A DNA stretch of 64,000 nucleotides, from assembly GCF_003987015.1 (NCBI RefSeq), contig NZ_PIPQ01000001.1:1-64000 (forward strand). Direction: 5' to 3'. The stretch is from Aliidiomarina taiwanensis. GTDB taxonomy: Bacteria > Pseudomonadota > Gammaproteobacteria > Enterobacterales > Alteromonadaceae. The notes beneath the pieces were generated by a model. That model did not search any database, had not been told where the DNA came from, and saw only the letters and a list, made by a program, of their open reading frames with translations. Made by a program: the position numbers and the translations under genes. This document shows positions 53,671-62,896 of this stretch, piece by piece (position 1 is the first letter of the stretch; each line of letters starts with the position of its first letter).

Positions 53671-55673
53671 TTATAGGGGCCAAATAATAGGTAACATAAA
53701 CATGGCAATAACAAACACCAAAATTTCCATGGGCAAACCGAGCTTCCAATAGTCACCAAACCGAAAGCCACCTGGCCCTAATATTAAGGTGTTATTTTGA
53801 TGCCCAATAGGTGTTAAAAAGGCGCAGGAGGCTCCTACTGCTACTGCCATTAAAAAGGCATCGGGGTTTACGCCAAGCTGCCCTGCCGCACTTAACGCCA
53901 CAGGACACATAACCGCAGCCGTGGCCGCATTATTCATAAAGTCCGACAAGCTCATAGACAAGATTAAAATAATACCAAGCGCCACAAGGGTGTGGCCCTG
54001 AGCCACATATTGCAGCATGCCGTTTGCCACCAAGTCCGCAGTGCCTGTGGTCGACATGGCTCCTGCGACCGGAATAAGCGCAGCCAATAACACCACAATG
54101 GACCAGTCAATACTTTCATATAAATGCCGTAGCGGCATGATTTTCAATGCCATGAGCGCAACGACTCCACCCGCAAAAGAAAGTGCTGCAGGCATTAAAC
54201 CTAAAGCTGCACCTAAAATAGCAAACAGCATAATAGTTGAAGCTTGCACTGCTTTTTTATTGCTTGGTACGCGAATGGTTCGCTCTGCTAAAGGAACACA
54301 GCCAAACTGTGAAGCAAAACTTGCCAGGCGTTCAGGTTCACCCTGCATCAATATAACGTCGCCAGCACTTATTTTAGTGCGCCGCAATCGCTGTACGGAA
54401 TGTTTTCCCTGCCGGGAAATAGCCAATAAATTGAGTCCGTAACGGGTGCGAAGTTCCAGCTCCTGGGCCGTATGCATGATAATTTTGGCGTTTGGCAATA
54501 CCACCATTTCAACCAGTACAATGTCCCGATTTGCTGAGTTTTTCTCTATGTCTGTACTTGCTTGGGTACTTGGGTCGCGCATGCCAACCTGAAATCCTCG
54601 CAAGGTGCGCTCGCTCGACACCGTAATACGGCGGTCGAACCAACGGCTTGATAGTGACGCCGCTGGCGCACTCGTTGGGGTGTACATGGGCTGAACCGGT
54701 AAGCTACTGTGGGGCACTCGTTCACTTTCTAAAGTGACCGAATGTATTTTACCCAAGCTGGGCGGCTCTTTCTTACTGTCGGGTCGAACGTTTTCTAATA
54801 GTCGTAGCCCCAACGACGATAACAACTGACTTAACTTGTCTGGTTCAGCTTCCAGCATCAGCAAGTCGCCAGCTTTTAATGACTTATTCCAATGGGGAGT
54901 GATAACCTTTTCCCCGTCTCGCACCATACCAAGCAACTGCCCTTCTGAGTCGTCAATGGCTTTTTCTAAGTGCCAAATGGTCATGCCTTCGGCTTTACCG
55001 CCCTCGACAACTTTTACTTCAATTAAATACCGTCCTGTGTCGAAGTTTGCTGCGTCCATACGCTGTCGAACCGGCACCAAACGCCAACCAATAAGTGCTA
55101 AAAAGACCACGCCGACAAAAGCCACGGAAAAGCCCACGGGCGTGAAAGAAAACATACCAAAACCCTGGCTACTATATTCTGCTCGGAAACCGGCCACAAT
55201 CAGGTTTGGCGGTGTTCCTATCAGGGTCGTCATGCCGCCTAGAATAGCGCCGAAAGCCACCGGCATAAGCACCTGCCCTGGCGCAATTTTTAAACGGTTG
55301 CCAATTGAATTGCCACGGGCATAAGTAAGGCCATAGCACCCACGTTGTTCATAAAGGCCGACATTAAAGCCGCTAACGCAGTAAGCGCCGCAATGGTTTT
55401 TGTCGGTGAGGTTGCCCCCGGAGCCAGCTTGTTCGCTACCACGTCAATGGCACCGGTACGTTGCAGGCTAAAACTCATAACCAACACGCATGCTACGGTG
55501 ATAACTGCGGGGTGGCTAAAGCCAGAAAAAGCAAAGTCACCGGGCACCACACCCACCACGACACAGGCGGTTAACGCCAGTAAAGCCACTACATCGTGTC
55601 GCCATTTATCAATAATAAACAACACAATGGTAATAACTAAAATGGTCAGAATAAGTATTTGGTCGACACTCAT
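53671..55673 (-). pseudogene. SLC13-family permease with RCK_C domains, disrupted by a single-base frameshift
   Basis: Two minus-strand frames together make one SLC13/DASS-type permease. The first (55673-55290) encodes the start, helices and NNVGAMALLMPVA. The second (continuing to 53671) encodes LKIAPGQVLMPVAFGAILGG, GTPPNLIVAGF, two soluble TrkA-C-like domains and the C-terminal helices. The frame breaks near 55298, where the minus strand reads GCAACCG; one extra A (GCAAACCG) would restore A-N-R-L-K and a continuous protein of about 665 residues. This is a real inactivating deletion or a sequencing error. The family moves anions such as sulfate or dicarboxylates. The ATG overlaps the aroE stop (ATGA). 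Confidence 0.8.
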
Positions 55674-56509
55674 GTTCGGCTCCAAAGCTTATGTTGGTTG
55701 CGCAGCCTGGTTAATACAGAACCCGTCTCGGGGGTTTTGCCTGTCCATAAACGAAAACTTTCAGCCGCTTGCCCTACCAACATACCTAGCCCATCGGCAA
55801 CTTGACAGTGCGACGCCAAGGCCGCTTGCAAAAACAACGTGGGTTGAGCTCCGTACACCATGTCATAACAAAAGGGTGTGTTGGCGAAAACCGCGCTAGG
55901 TATTGGCAACCGTTGCCCTTGTAAACCACTGGATGTAGCGTTGACAATCACTTGGAAGCCCATGTTAGGTATGTCCTCAATGCGACTAAAGGCAAACTCA
56001 ATAGTAGAACTTGTAGCATGCTTACGAGCGTGTTGCACCAATTGGTTCGCCCGTTGTTCTGTGCGGTTTGCTACATGCAAATACTGTACACCTGCATTTG
56101 TTAGGGCTGGAATGACTCCTCGAGCGGCGCCTCCAGCTCCCAGTAATAACACCCTTGCACCCGCTAAATCGGTCTCCAGTGATTGCAAGTCCGCAACCAA
56201 TCCAACGCCGTCCGTATTGGTGCCAAACCAGTCCTGTCCTTGTTTTACCAGCGTATTAACAGCCCCGGTTTGGCTAGCTATCGACGAACGGCTGTCCGCA
56301 TACGTAAAAGCATACTCTTTTAGCGGCAAGGTAATATTTGCGCCTATGCCCCCAGCTTTTTCAAAGGCGGCAAAACGTGTCTCGAACTGTTCAGCTGTTG
56401 CTTCAATACGCGTATACTGCACGGCCAAGCCAAACTGCTCTGCGAATGCAGTGTGAATGTCTGGCGACAAACTATGGCGAATTGGACTACCAAATACGGC
56501 TAACTTCAT
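55670..56509 (-). CDS. aroE: Shikimate dehydrogenase (NADP+)
   Basis: The 279-residue protein has the AroE signature FGSPIRHSLSPDIHTAF (substrate serines), NITLPLKEYAF with the catalytic lysine, the dinucleotide-binding LLLGAGGAARGVIPAL, and NATSSGL. It reduces 3-dehydroshikimate to shikimate in aromatic amino acid synthesis. The ATG at 56509 is set by homology; the frame upstream overlaps the divergent globin gene. In E. coli aroE follows tsaC directly, whereas here hemF, a TPR gene and the globin gene intervene. It is followed by the frameshifted permease with a four-base overlap. Confidence 0.93.
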   Translation of the reverse strand: MKLAVFGSPIRHSLSPDIHTAFAEQFGLAVQYTRIEATAEQFETRFAAFEKAGGIGANITLPLKEYAFTYADSRSSIASQTGAVNTLVKQGQDWFGTNTDGVGLVADLQSLETDLAGARVLLLGAGGAARGVIPALTNAGVQYLHVANRTEQRANQLVQHARKHATSSTIEFAFSRIEDIPNMGFQVIVNATSSGLQGQRLPIPSAVFANTPFCYDMVYGAQPTLFLQAALASHCQVADGLGMLVGQAAESFRLWTGKTPETGSVLTRLRNQHKLWSRT

Positions 56510-56510
56510 T

Positions 56511-56939
56511 ATGTTTTCTCGTTTTTTTAAGCAAAATGCACCCAATAACACTAGCATTTATTCACAAATAGGTGGTGAAAAAGCTGTATTGCTAATGGCC
56601 AACCGGTTCTACGACATAATGGAAAGCAACCCTGCCGCAGCCGAGCTATTCGCTATGCACCCACAACCTCTTACACGCATACGAAACACATTTTACGAGT
56701 TTCTTTCTGGGTGGTTAGGTGGGCCAGCGCTTTTTGTGGAGAAGTATGGGCACCCAAGATTGCGGGCGCGCCATTTACCGTTCCGCATCGACACTAAAAT
56801 GCGCGACCAATGGCTACTGTGCATGTACCAGGTGCTTGACGAAATGCTGCAGGATGAATGGTTAAGCCAACCTATTTACCATGAGCTACGCCAGCGCTTT
56901 ACCGCACTGGCGCACCATATGATAAACCAAGCCAACTAA
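56511..56939 (+). CDS. Group II truncated hemoglobin (trHbO-like)
   Basis: The 142-residue protein has the truncated globin pattern: SQIGGEKAVLLMANRFYDIM at the start of the fold and FEF-type FYEFLSGWLGGPALFVEKYGHPRLRARHLPF with the proximal histidine, ending in RDQWLLCMYQVLDEM. The GWLGG...YGHPRLRARH stretch is typical of group II. These bind O2 or NO and are linked to redox or nitrosative stress. The start at 56511 faces the aroE start codon with one base between. No clear ribosome binding site is seen; an in-frame ATG at 56457 inside aroE is an alternative. The stop overlaps that of the convergent TPR gene. Confidence 0.85.
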   Translation: MFSRFFKQNAPNNTSIYSQIGGEKAVLLMANRFYDIMESNPAAAELFAMHPQPLTRIRNTFYEFLSGWLGGPALFVEKYGHPRLRARHLPFRIDTKMRDQWLLCMYQVLDEMLQDEWLSQPIYHELRQRFTALAHHMINQAN

Positions 56940-57535
56940 CTTTTGTCGCGACGGGCCTCAATGCGGGCTATACGCCCTTCAAAACCCGTTTGGGTTTTGT
57001 CGTCAAGCCCAAAGCTTATCGCCTGACGGCACACGGCAATAGCCTCGTCGAAGCGTTTGTCTTCTAGTAATAAGTTGGCGTAATTCTGAAAAGTCAGGAC
57101 CTGGGGTAACTTCCCACGATTATGTTGTTTCAGGGGGGCAGCTATTTGCTCGAATTCGGCCACGTGTTGCGCCGAAAAATAATGGCATGCGGCACGAAAG
57201 GCTTGGTCTTTTCGATTCTTATAACTGGTTTCGGTTAGGTTTGAAAGCAAGCGATGACGGCTTAGCGCGTCTGTTTCATCAGCTAAGGCGGCCGCGTTCT
57301 CTTCTAGGGCTTCAGGTACGTCGAAGGACGGCGCTGTTTCAGGCTCAGGGGCCGCTGGCGCTTCTTGCGTATCAAGGTCAGCTTTGGGTTCAACCGCCAC
57401 GGTATTGTCTTCCGTGGCAGCAAGGTCCGCTGGCGTGTTTGGCGCTTGTGACTGGCCTTGTGCTTTCGACGCTTGCACCGCTCGGTACACAAGCACGACA
57501 ACAAGAATAAGGGCAACAACGATAATAAATTTCAT
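56936..57535 (-). CDS. Membrane-anchored protein with TPR-like C-terminus
   Basis: The 199-residue protein has one N-terminal membrane helix (about 2-18), a Pro/Glu/Ala-rich spacer (about 25-85) and a helical C-terminal part. The latter has a TPR-like pair (FQNYANLLLEDKRFDEAIAVCRQAI). No enzymatic motif is seen; it probably scaffolds a partner protein in the cytosol or periplasm depending on topology. It lies 63 bases after hemF on the same strand with an AGGACGG ribosome binding site. The family was not recognised by name. Confidence 0.65.
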   Translation of the reverse strand: MKFIIVVALILVVVLVYRAVQASKAQGQSQAPNTPADLAATEDNTVAVEPKADLDTQEAPAAPEPETAPSFDVPEALEENAAALADETDALSRHRLLSNLTETSYKNRKDQAFRAACHYFSAQHVAEFEQIAAPLKQHNRGKLPQVLTFQNYANLLLEDKRFDEAIAVCRQAISFGLDDKTQTGFEGRIARIEARRDKS

Positions 57536-57598
57536 AATTCCGTCCTGTTCGATTTTTAATCTAAAGCAGCTTAATACGGAATGATGAAACGGGCAACT

Positions 57599-58534
57599 TT
57601 ATCCTTCTGTTGCTAACCAATCCCTTGGTTTTAAATAATATTCTAGCTCAGCTTCGGCAGAACCCGGTTCCGCTTCAAAGGCATATTCCCAACGCGCTAA
57701 CGGGGGCATAGACATCAAAATGGACTCGGTGCGACCGCCCGTTTGCAAGCCAAACAAGGTGCCTCTGTCGTATACCAAGTTAAACTCCACATAGCGGCCA
57801 CGACGATATAATTGAAACGCTCGTTCGCGTTCACCATATGGGTGGTCTTTACGGCGTTCGGCTATAGGCGCCCACGCTTTCATAAAATGTTCACCCACAG
57901 AGCGCATTAAGCCAAAGGTATGCTCGAAATCAAGCTCTCCTGCTGGGTTGGTATTCAGATCATCAAAAAACAGCCCACCGACACCCCGTGTTTCATCGCG
58001 GTGCTTGAGATAGAAATAATTGTCGCACCACTTTTTGTAGTCGTTGTAGTAAGTGTCGCCAAATGGCGCTACTGCAGCACGGGACATTTCATGCCAGTGC
58101 ACCACGTCTTCTTTAAACGGGTAAAAAGGGGTTAAGTCAAACCCGCCACCAAACCACCATACCGGCGCTTCACCTGGTTTTTCCGCAATAAAAAAGCGCA
58201 CGTTAGCATGGGACGTGGGAATAAAAGGATTATGTGGGTGTAATACTAAAGACACGCCACAGGCATGAAAGCTGCGCCCTTCAAGCTCGGGCCGATGAGC
58301 AGTTGCAGAGCCGGGCATTTCTTCACCAAACACATGGCTATAGTTTACACCACCCTGTTCTATTACCCCGCCGTGGCGCATAACACGCGTACGCCCTCCA
58401 CCGCCACCAGGCCGTTCCCAGTCGTCTTCTAAAAAGGCGCCCACACCGTCTACGGCCACTACGCCGGCACATATTTCGTCTTGCAAGCTTAAGAAGAATT
58501 CTTTGACACGTTCTAAATACTGGTGCTCTTTCAT
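57599..58534 (-). CDS. hemF: Oxygen-dependent coproporphyrinogen III oxidase
   Basis: The 311-residue protein matches HemF along its length: [45 protein letters not shown], and [16 protein letters not shown] with [16 protein letters not shown]. It converts coproporphyrinogen III to protoporphyrinogen IX with O2. Its ATG overlaps the tsaC stop (ATGA). Together with hemN at 13680-15044 it covers heme synthesis in oxic and anoxic conditions. Confidence 0.95.
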   Translation of the reverse strand: MKEHQYLERVKEFFLSLQDEICAGVVAVDGVGAFLEDDWERPGGGGGRTRVMRHGGVIEQGGVNYSHVFGEEMPGSATAHRPELEGRSFHACGVSLVLHPHNPFIPTSHANVRFFIAEKPGEAPVWWFGGGFDLTPFYPFKEDVVHWHEMSRAAVAPFGDTYYNDYKKWCDNYFYLKHRDETRGVGGLFFDDLNTNPAGELDFEHTFGLMRSVGEHFMKAWAPIAERRKDHPYGERERAFQLYRRGRYVEFNLVYDRGTLFGLQTGGRTESILMSMPPLARWEYAFEAEPGSAEAELEYYLKPRDWLATEG

Positions 58535-59106
58535 GGCCGTACAACATCTCCAGTCAGAGGGTTTAATATTTTGCTAGGCTGTGAGTTCCCACCCACTGGC
58601 TCTGTCATAATCCAGTCGACTTGCTCACCGAAGGTGCGCTCAACCTCTCCATGTGTAGTAAGTGCTTGCTCACCCTGCACATTTGCACTGCTTGAAACAA
58701 GTGCTGTTCCCAGGGCTTTACAAAGAGCCCGGGCCGGTTCAAAAGCTGTTACGCGCACAGCGATGGTGTCGTGCTCACCGCGCAGAAAGCGAGGCACATC
58801 GGGCTTCGCTGGTAGCACCAAAGTGACCGGACCTGGCCACTGGGAAAACACTTGAAAACGTTTGTCTTGAGGTATTTTGCTGTCGTCTACATAGGTCAGT
58901 AATTGGCTGTAGTCAGCAGCAATCAGAATAAGCCCTTTTTCTGCCGGCCGTTGTTTTATGGCTAATAACTTGCGCACCGCAATTTCGTCATAAGGCATAC
59001 AACCTAACCCAAACACAGCTTCTGTTGGGTACGCAATAACACCATGGTTGTCTAAAGCTTCACGGGCGCCAGCGTATGTGTCTGTGCTAACAGTCGATTC
59101 TTGCAT
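58531..59106 (-). CDS. tsaC: Threonylcarbamoyl-AMP synthase
   Basis: The 191-residue protein has the YrdC/TsaC fold motifs [34 protein letters not shown] and SSANVQGE. It makes threonylcarbamoyl-AMP from threonine, bicarbonate and ATP for the t6A37 modification of tRNA. The length suits TsaC rather than the longer Sua5. It is the fourth gene of the dprA-smg-yrdD-tsaC cluster, 34 bases after yrdD, and is coupled to hemF by ATGA. Confidence 0.93.
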   Translation of the reverse strand: MQESTVSTDTYAGAREALDNHGVIAYPTEAVFGLGCMPYDEIAVRKLLAIKQRPAEKGLILIAADYSQLLTYVDDSKIPQDKRFQVFSQWPGPVTLVLPAKPDVPRFLRGEHDTIAVRVTAFEPARALCKALGTALVSSSANVQGEQALTTHGEVERTFGEQVDWIMTEPVGGNSQPSKILNPLTGDVVRP

Positions 59107-59140
59107 ACGTTTTCAATCCTAATTCATACAAGGGCCGCTA

Positions 59141-59701
59141 TTATAGCGGTTCAGAACGGTACCCGCATTCCTTTTGCGGACAACGCAAAGTAAGCCGGCC
59201 ACTCTGCCGGTACTCCACTAAAATACCCCATTGGCATTTTGGGCATGTTTCTGCCACCGGTGGTTCGTTCACTGAGTAGCGGCACCTAGGGTATGCGTCG
59301 CAACCATAAAAAGACTTCCCATAGCGACTTGTGCGCAACACCAAGGTGCCTTTTTTACAGTCGGGGCATAAGGGAGCCTGGGCTTCAGCAGGTGCATTCG
59401 GGTCGAGCATGTAATGACAGGTCGGGAACCCACTGCAACCAACAAAAAAGCCATAGCGGCCTTTTTTTAGTAGTAAGTCGCTTTGGCATTCTGGGCAGTA
59501 CTGCCCTGGTAAGGCTTGAGGTTCAAAGTCAGACTGTTCATGCACCGAACGGGTATAGTCGCAATTTGGGTAAGCTTCGCAGCCCCAAAAAGAATGCTTA
59601 CCCATATGCCGCATACGCAGCTGTGCTCCGCATTTTGGACAAGGTTCAGCATGCTCGGCAGGGGTACGCGAGGCACTCGAGAATAGTTTGTTATCGCTCA
59701 T
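59141..59701 (-). CDS. yrdD: Topoisomerase-type C4 zinc-finger protein (YrdD-like)
   Basis: The 186-residue protein is made of four C4 zinc ribbons of the topoisomerase I C-terminal type. The cysteine pairs are CPKCG...GCEAYPNC, CPECQ...GCSGFPTC, CPDCK...GCDAYPRC and CPKCQ...CPQKEC. E. coli YrdD occupies the same place between smg and tsaC. Single-stranded DNA or RNA binding is likely; the biological role is unknown. It starts 15 bases after smg. Confidence 0.88.
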   Translation of the reverse strand: MSDNKLFSSASRTPAEHAEPCPKCGAQLRMRHMGKHSFWGCEAYPNCDYTRSVHEQSDFEPQALPGQYCPECQSDLLLKKGRYGFFVGCSGFPTCHYMLDPNAPAEAQAPLCPDCKKGTLVLRTSRYGKSFYGCDAYPRCRYSVNEPPVAETCPKCQWGILVEYRQSGRLTLRCPQKECGYRSEPL

Positions 59702-59716
59702 GGTTGTGGCCCGCCG

Positions 59717-60193
59717 CTAGTGCAGTAAGCCTTCCGGCTCTTCAAACAACAGCTCTTCCATGCGAGTGTAAGCTTCTTCATGGCCTGGCACATTAAACAG
59801 CACCATAAGGACAACCCATTTTAAGTCTTCAAGCATAAACTGAGCTGTGTCGAGCTCCATAACACGGTCAATAACCATTTCACGGGTGGTGAAGTCGAGC
59901 ACACCCACGTGTTCAAGATACATCAGAAAGCTGCGGCACTCTCTGTCAAGACGCGCCTCTTCTTCTTGTGTGTACACTCGAAATGAACTGAGCGGCACCG
60001 CCTTCATTAAATAAGGCTTTTCCTGGCTGTCTTGCAGCTCTGCAAGCCGCTCCAACCAGCTTAATGCTTTACCAATTTCCTGACTTGGAAAGCCTGCACG
60101 GGTAAGCTCATCGGTTAGATCTTCATGATCGACTACTACTTCCATATCGGAATGGATGTAGTTCTCAAACAAATACATGAGGATATCAAACAT
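59717..60193 (-). CDS. smg: Smg family protein (DUF494)
   Basis: The 158-residue protein starts [19 protein letters not shown], the Smg hallmark, and is helical and acidic to its end at [11 protein letters not shown]. Smg proteins lie next to dprA across gammaproteobacteria. A link to topoisomerase or DprA function has been suggested but not established. It starts 5 bases after dprA with a strong GAGGAGG ribosome binding site. Confidence 0.93.
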   Translation of the reverse strand: MFDILMYLFENYIHSDMEVVVDHEDLTDELTRAGFPSQEIGKALSWLERLAELQDSQEKPYLMKAVPLSSFRVYTQEEEARLDRECRSFLMYLEHVGVLDFTTREMVIDRVMELDTAQFMLEDLKWVVLMVLFNVPGHEEAYTRMEELLFEEPEGLLH

Positions 60194-60198
60194 TCGTA

Positions 60199-61290
60199 CT
60201 ACCTCCTCACCCTGACATAGCCACCTGGCACTGCCTTAATCCATCCATCTACTTCAAGACTTACCAATTCATTCATAACATCGGCTACGGGTTTATTACT
60301 TTGTTGTAGCACCTGTTCGAACGACGTGGTTTCAAAGCCTACGGTATCTAACATTGGGCTTATTTCCAACCCCATTTGAAACTTTTCCTGCGAGTTTTCG
60401 CACCCTCGCGTTGTCGTTGCTGTTTGGAATTCTGGCCACTCTTCTAGAATGTCCTCAGCACGTGTCACTAATTTAGCGCCTTGTTGTATTAACACATGGC
60501 AGCCACGCCCAGTTGGGTCGTTTATTCCGTAGGGTACTGCAAAAATGTCTTTGCCTTGTTCGGCGGCCAGCCGCGCTGTAATAAGCGAGCCACTGCGCTG
60601 GGCCGCAGCCATGACCAATACGCCTCGGCTTAAACCACTTATTATACGGTTTCGCGCGGGGAAATGCTCGGTTTTTGCTGGAGTTCCGGGTAAATATTCA
60701 CTAACCACCAGACCATGCTGCTGAATTTCTTTTTTTAAGGCCTTCGCCCGGGTGGGATAACAGGCGTCTATACCACAACCCAACACAGCACAGGTTGCCC
60801 CTCCTTGATTTAAAGCCGCCCAGTGCGCCGCACTGTCCACCCCCATCGCCATGCCGCTGGTAACGGTTAAGCCACTTGCTGCTAACGCCTGGGTCAAAGT
60901 TTCTGTATTCATCAGGGCTTGTGGCGAAGCATTGCGACTGCCAATAACCGCTATTTGATTACTATGCCCTAACGGCTCATGCCCTTCCCAACACAAAAAC
61001 CAGGGTGGGTTTGCTATTTCGGCTAACTGTGTGGGGTAATGGGAATGCCCCCACACCCAAAACCCTCGCTGGCTGTCGCTTTCTTGTTGGTACCACTGCC
61101 AGGTGTTTTCCAGCCACTGGGCCCCTATTTCAGGTAGTTGCTTACGCCAAAACGCAGGCAATTCCGCCAAAGGGGCCTGCCAGTGCTGTGGTGCCCCAGC
61201 TTCAAATTGCCGCATGATTAAGCGTTTTAATTTGGCTGGGGCTAAAGCAAGCTGCAGCCATTCCTGTAATACGTGCTTGGTCCACCCCAT
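60199..61290 (-). CDS. dprA: DNA-processing protein DprA (Smf)
   Basis: The 363-residue protein has the DprA Rossmann core: [61 protein letters not shown] and [13 protein letters not shown]-terminal winged-helix-like domain (about 295-363) follows. DprA loads RecA onto incoming single-stranded DNA during transformation. It has a GGAGG ribosome binding site and heads a cluster with smg, yrdD and tsaC. The divergent def gene is separated by 132 bases holding both promoters. No other competence gene is visible in the window. Confidence 0.94.
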   Translation of the reverse strand: MGWTKHVLQEWLQLALAPAKLKRLIMRQFEAGAPQHWQAPLAELPAFWRKQLPEIGAQWLENTWQWYQQESDSQRGFWVWGHSHYPTQLAEIANPPWFLCWEGHEPLGHSNQIAVIGSRNASPQALMNTETLTQALAASGLTVTSGMAMGVDSAAHWAALNQGGATCAVLGCGIDACYPTRAKALKKEIQQHGLVVSEYLPGTPAKTEHFPARNRIISGLSRGVLVMAAAQRSGSLITARLAAEQGKDIFAVPYGINDPTGRGCHVLIQQGAKLVTRAEDILEEWPEFQTATTTRGCENSQEKFQMGLEISPMLDTVGFETTSFEQVLQQSNKPVADVMNELVSLEVDGWIKAVPGGYVRVRR

Positions 61291-61422
61291 CGTCCACCTC
61301 CGTGTATTGCACTATTTCAAGCTAGGCTAGGCAGCAAGGGACAAACAAACAAGGCAATAGGTGTTTTTTAAGCCTTGAACCGTTAAAATAGGTGCATACC
61401 TTCACTAATAAGGACACTAATT

Positions 61423-61938
61423 ATGGCGATTATGACTGTTTTACGTTACCCAGATGAGCGTTTACGTACCAAAGCCACGCCTGTTGAGCATGTTGACGAC
61501 GCACTGCGTGCGATTATCGACGAAATGTTTGAAACCATGTATGCCTCGCAAGGGGTGGGACTTGCTGCAACTCAAGTAGACGTACACAAGCGTTTATTTA
61601 TTGCCGACTGTGGAGAAGAAGAGCGCGAGCCTTTGGTGTTTATTAACCCTGAAATTATTGCGAAAGACGGCCTTTTCGCCAATGAAGAAGGCTGCCTGAG
61701 CTTTCCCGGTGTTTATGCCAGCATAGAACGGGCCGGCAGCATTACGGTGAAAGCCCTTGACCGTAACGGCGAACCCTTCGAAATGGACGCCACGGGCCTG
61801 CTGTCTATTTGTATTCAACATGAAATAGACCACCTTAATGGCAAGCTTTTTGTTGACTACCTGTCGCCACTGAAGCGTGACCGTATTCGTAAGAAGCTTG
61901 AAAAAGAAGCCCGTATTGCTGAGCGAATGGGTCAATAA
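61423..61938 (+). CDS. def: Peptide deformylase
   Basis: The 171-residue protein has the three deformylase motifs: [17 protein letters not shown] with the metal-binding cysteine, and QHEIDHLNG with the HExxH pair. It removes the formyl group from new proteins at the ribosome exit. An AAGGA ribosome binding site precedes the ATG. fmt follows 10 bases after the stop, the usual pairing of formylation and deformylation. Confidence 0.96.
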   Translation: MAIMTVLRYPDERLRTKATPVEHVDDALRAIIDEMFETMYASQGVGLAATQVDVHKRLFIADCGEEEREPLVFINPEIIAKDGLFANEEGCLSFPGVYASIERAGSITVKALDRNGEPFEMDATGLLSICIQHEIDHLNGKLFVDYLSPLKRDRIRKKLEKEARIAERMGQ

Positions 61939-61948
61939 AGGAGCTTAT

Positions 61949-62896
61949 GTGCGCATAGTATTTGCTGGAACACCCGATTTTGCCGCGCAGCATTTAGCTG
62001 CTTTAGTCGCCGACAATTCCTTAGAGGTGGTGGCGGCCTACACACAGCCCGACCGCCCGGCTGGACGCGGGAAAAAGCTACAACCTTCTGCGGTAAAGTC
62101 GTTAGCACTTGAACACAACATTCCGGTTGAACAACCGGCCAACTTTAAAAGCGAAGACGCGTTGGCCACCCTCGCCGCTTATAACGCCGATGTGATGGTG
62201 GTGGTTGCCTATGGTTTGCTGTTACCGCAGGCCGTTTTAGACACTCCGAAGCTGGGCTGTATTAATGTGCATGGCTCCTTATTACCCCGCTGGCGCGGCG
62301 CCGCACCTATACAGCGAGCTATTTGGGCTGGCGACACAGAAACTGGGGTCACCATTATGCAAATGGACGCGGGTTTAGACACAGGCCCCATGCTCATAAA
62401 AGCCGCCTTACCTATTACGCCAGAGGACACCAGCGCCAGCTTGTACCAAAAGTTGGCGGACATAGGGCCAAGCACGCTCGTCAGCGCCTTACACAAATTA
62501 GCCGCGGGTGAGCTAGAAGCCGAGATACAACAGGACACCGACGCCACCTATGCAAAGAAACTGGATAAAGCGGAAGCCGCCATTGACTGGCAACAGGACG
62601 CAGCCTTTATTGAACGCTGCATTCGGGCATTTAACCCCTGGCCTGGTACCGAGTTTTATTGCGGTGAACACCGAGTGAAAGTGTGGCAGGCCCAAGTAGT
62701 GCCCAGCACCAGTCAAGCTCCTGCTGGCACTGTGCTCGCTGCGAACAAAAACGGAATCGACATTCAATGTGGCAGCGACGTATTACGCCTGCTAAAACTA
62801 CAGCCCCCTGGAAAAAAACCGATGAGCTGCCAAGACCTACTCAACTCTCGTCGCCATTGGTTTACCCCAGACTTACCTCTAGGAGCTGAGGCATGA
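61949..62896 (+). CDS. fmt: Methionyl-tRNA formyltransferase
   Basis: The 315-residue protein has the Fmt motifs [24 protein letters not shown], the catalytic [19 protein letters not shown] and [17 protein letters not shown]. It formylates initiator Met-tRNA with 10-formyl-tetrahydrofolate. The start is taken as the GTG at 61949, six bases after AAAGGAG (61937-61943); an ATG two bases earlier is in another frame and meets a stop at once. The frame is also open upstream inside def, which is not credible. The stop overlaps rsmB in ATGA. Confidence 0.94.
   Translation: MRIVFAGTPDFAAQHLAALVADNSLEVVAAYTQPDRPAGRGKKLQPSAVKSLALEHNIPVEQPANFKSEDALATLAAYNADVMVVVAYGLLLPQAVLDTPKLGCINVHGSLLPRWRGAAPIQRAIWAGDTETGVTIMQMDAGLDTGPMLIKAALPITPEDTSASLYQKLADIGPSTLVSALHKLAAGELEAEIQQDTDATYAKKLDKAEAAIDWQQDAAFIERCIRAFNPWPGTEFYCGEHRVKVWQAQVVPSTSQAPAGTVLAANKNGIDIQCGSDVLRLLKLQPPGKKPMSCQDLLNSRRHWFTPDLPLGAEA

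Noticed and set aside
55878-56456. 192-codon plus-strand open frame inside aroE
   Set aside because: It is the antisense shadow of aroE, has no ribosome binding site and resembles no protein family.
61947-61958. ATG at 61947 as the fmt start
   Set aside because: It is out of frame and reaches a stop after three codons; the GTG at 61949 is in frame with good spacing to AAAGGAG.
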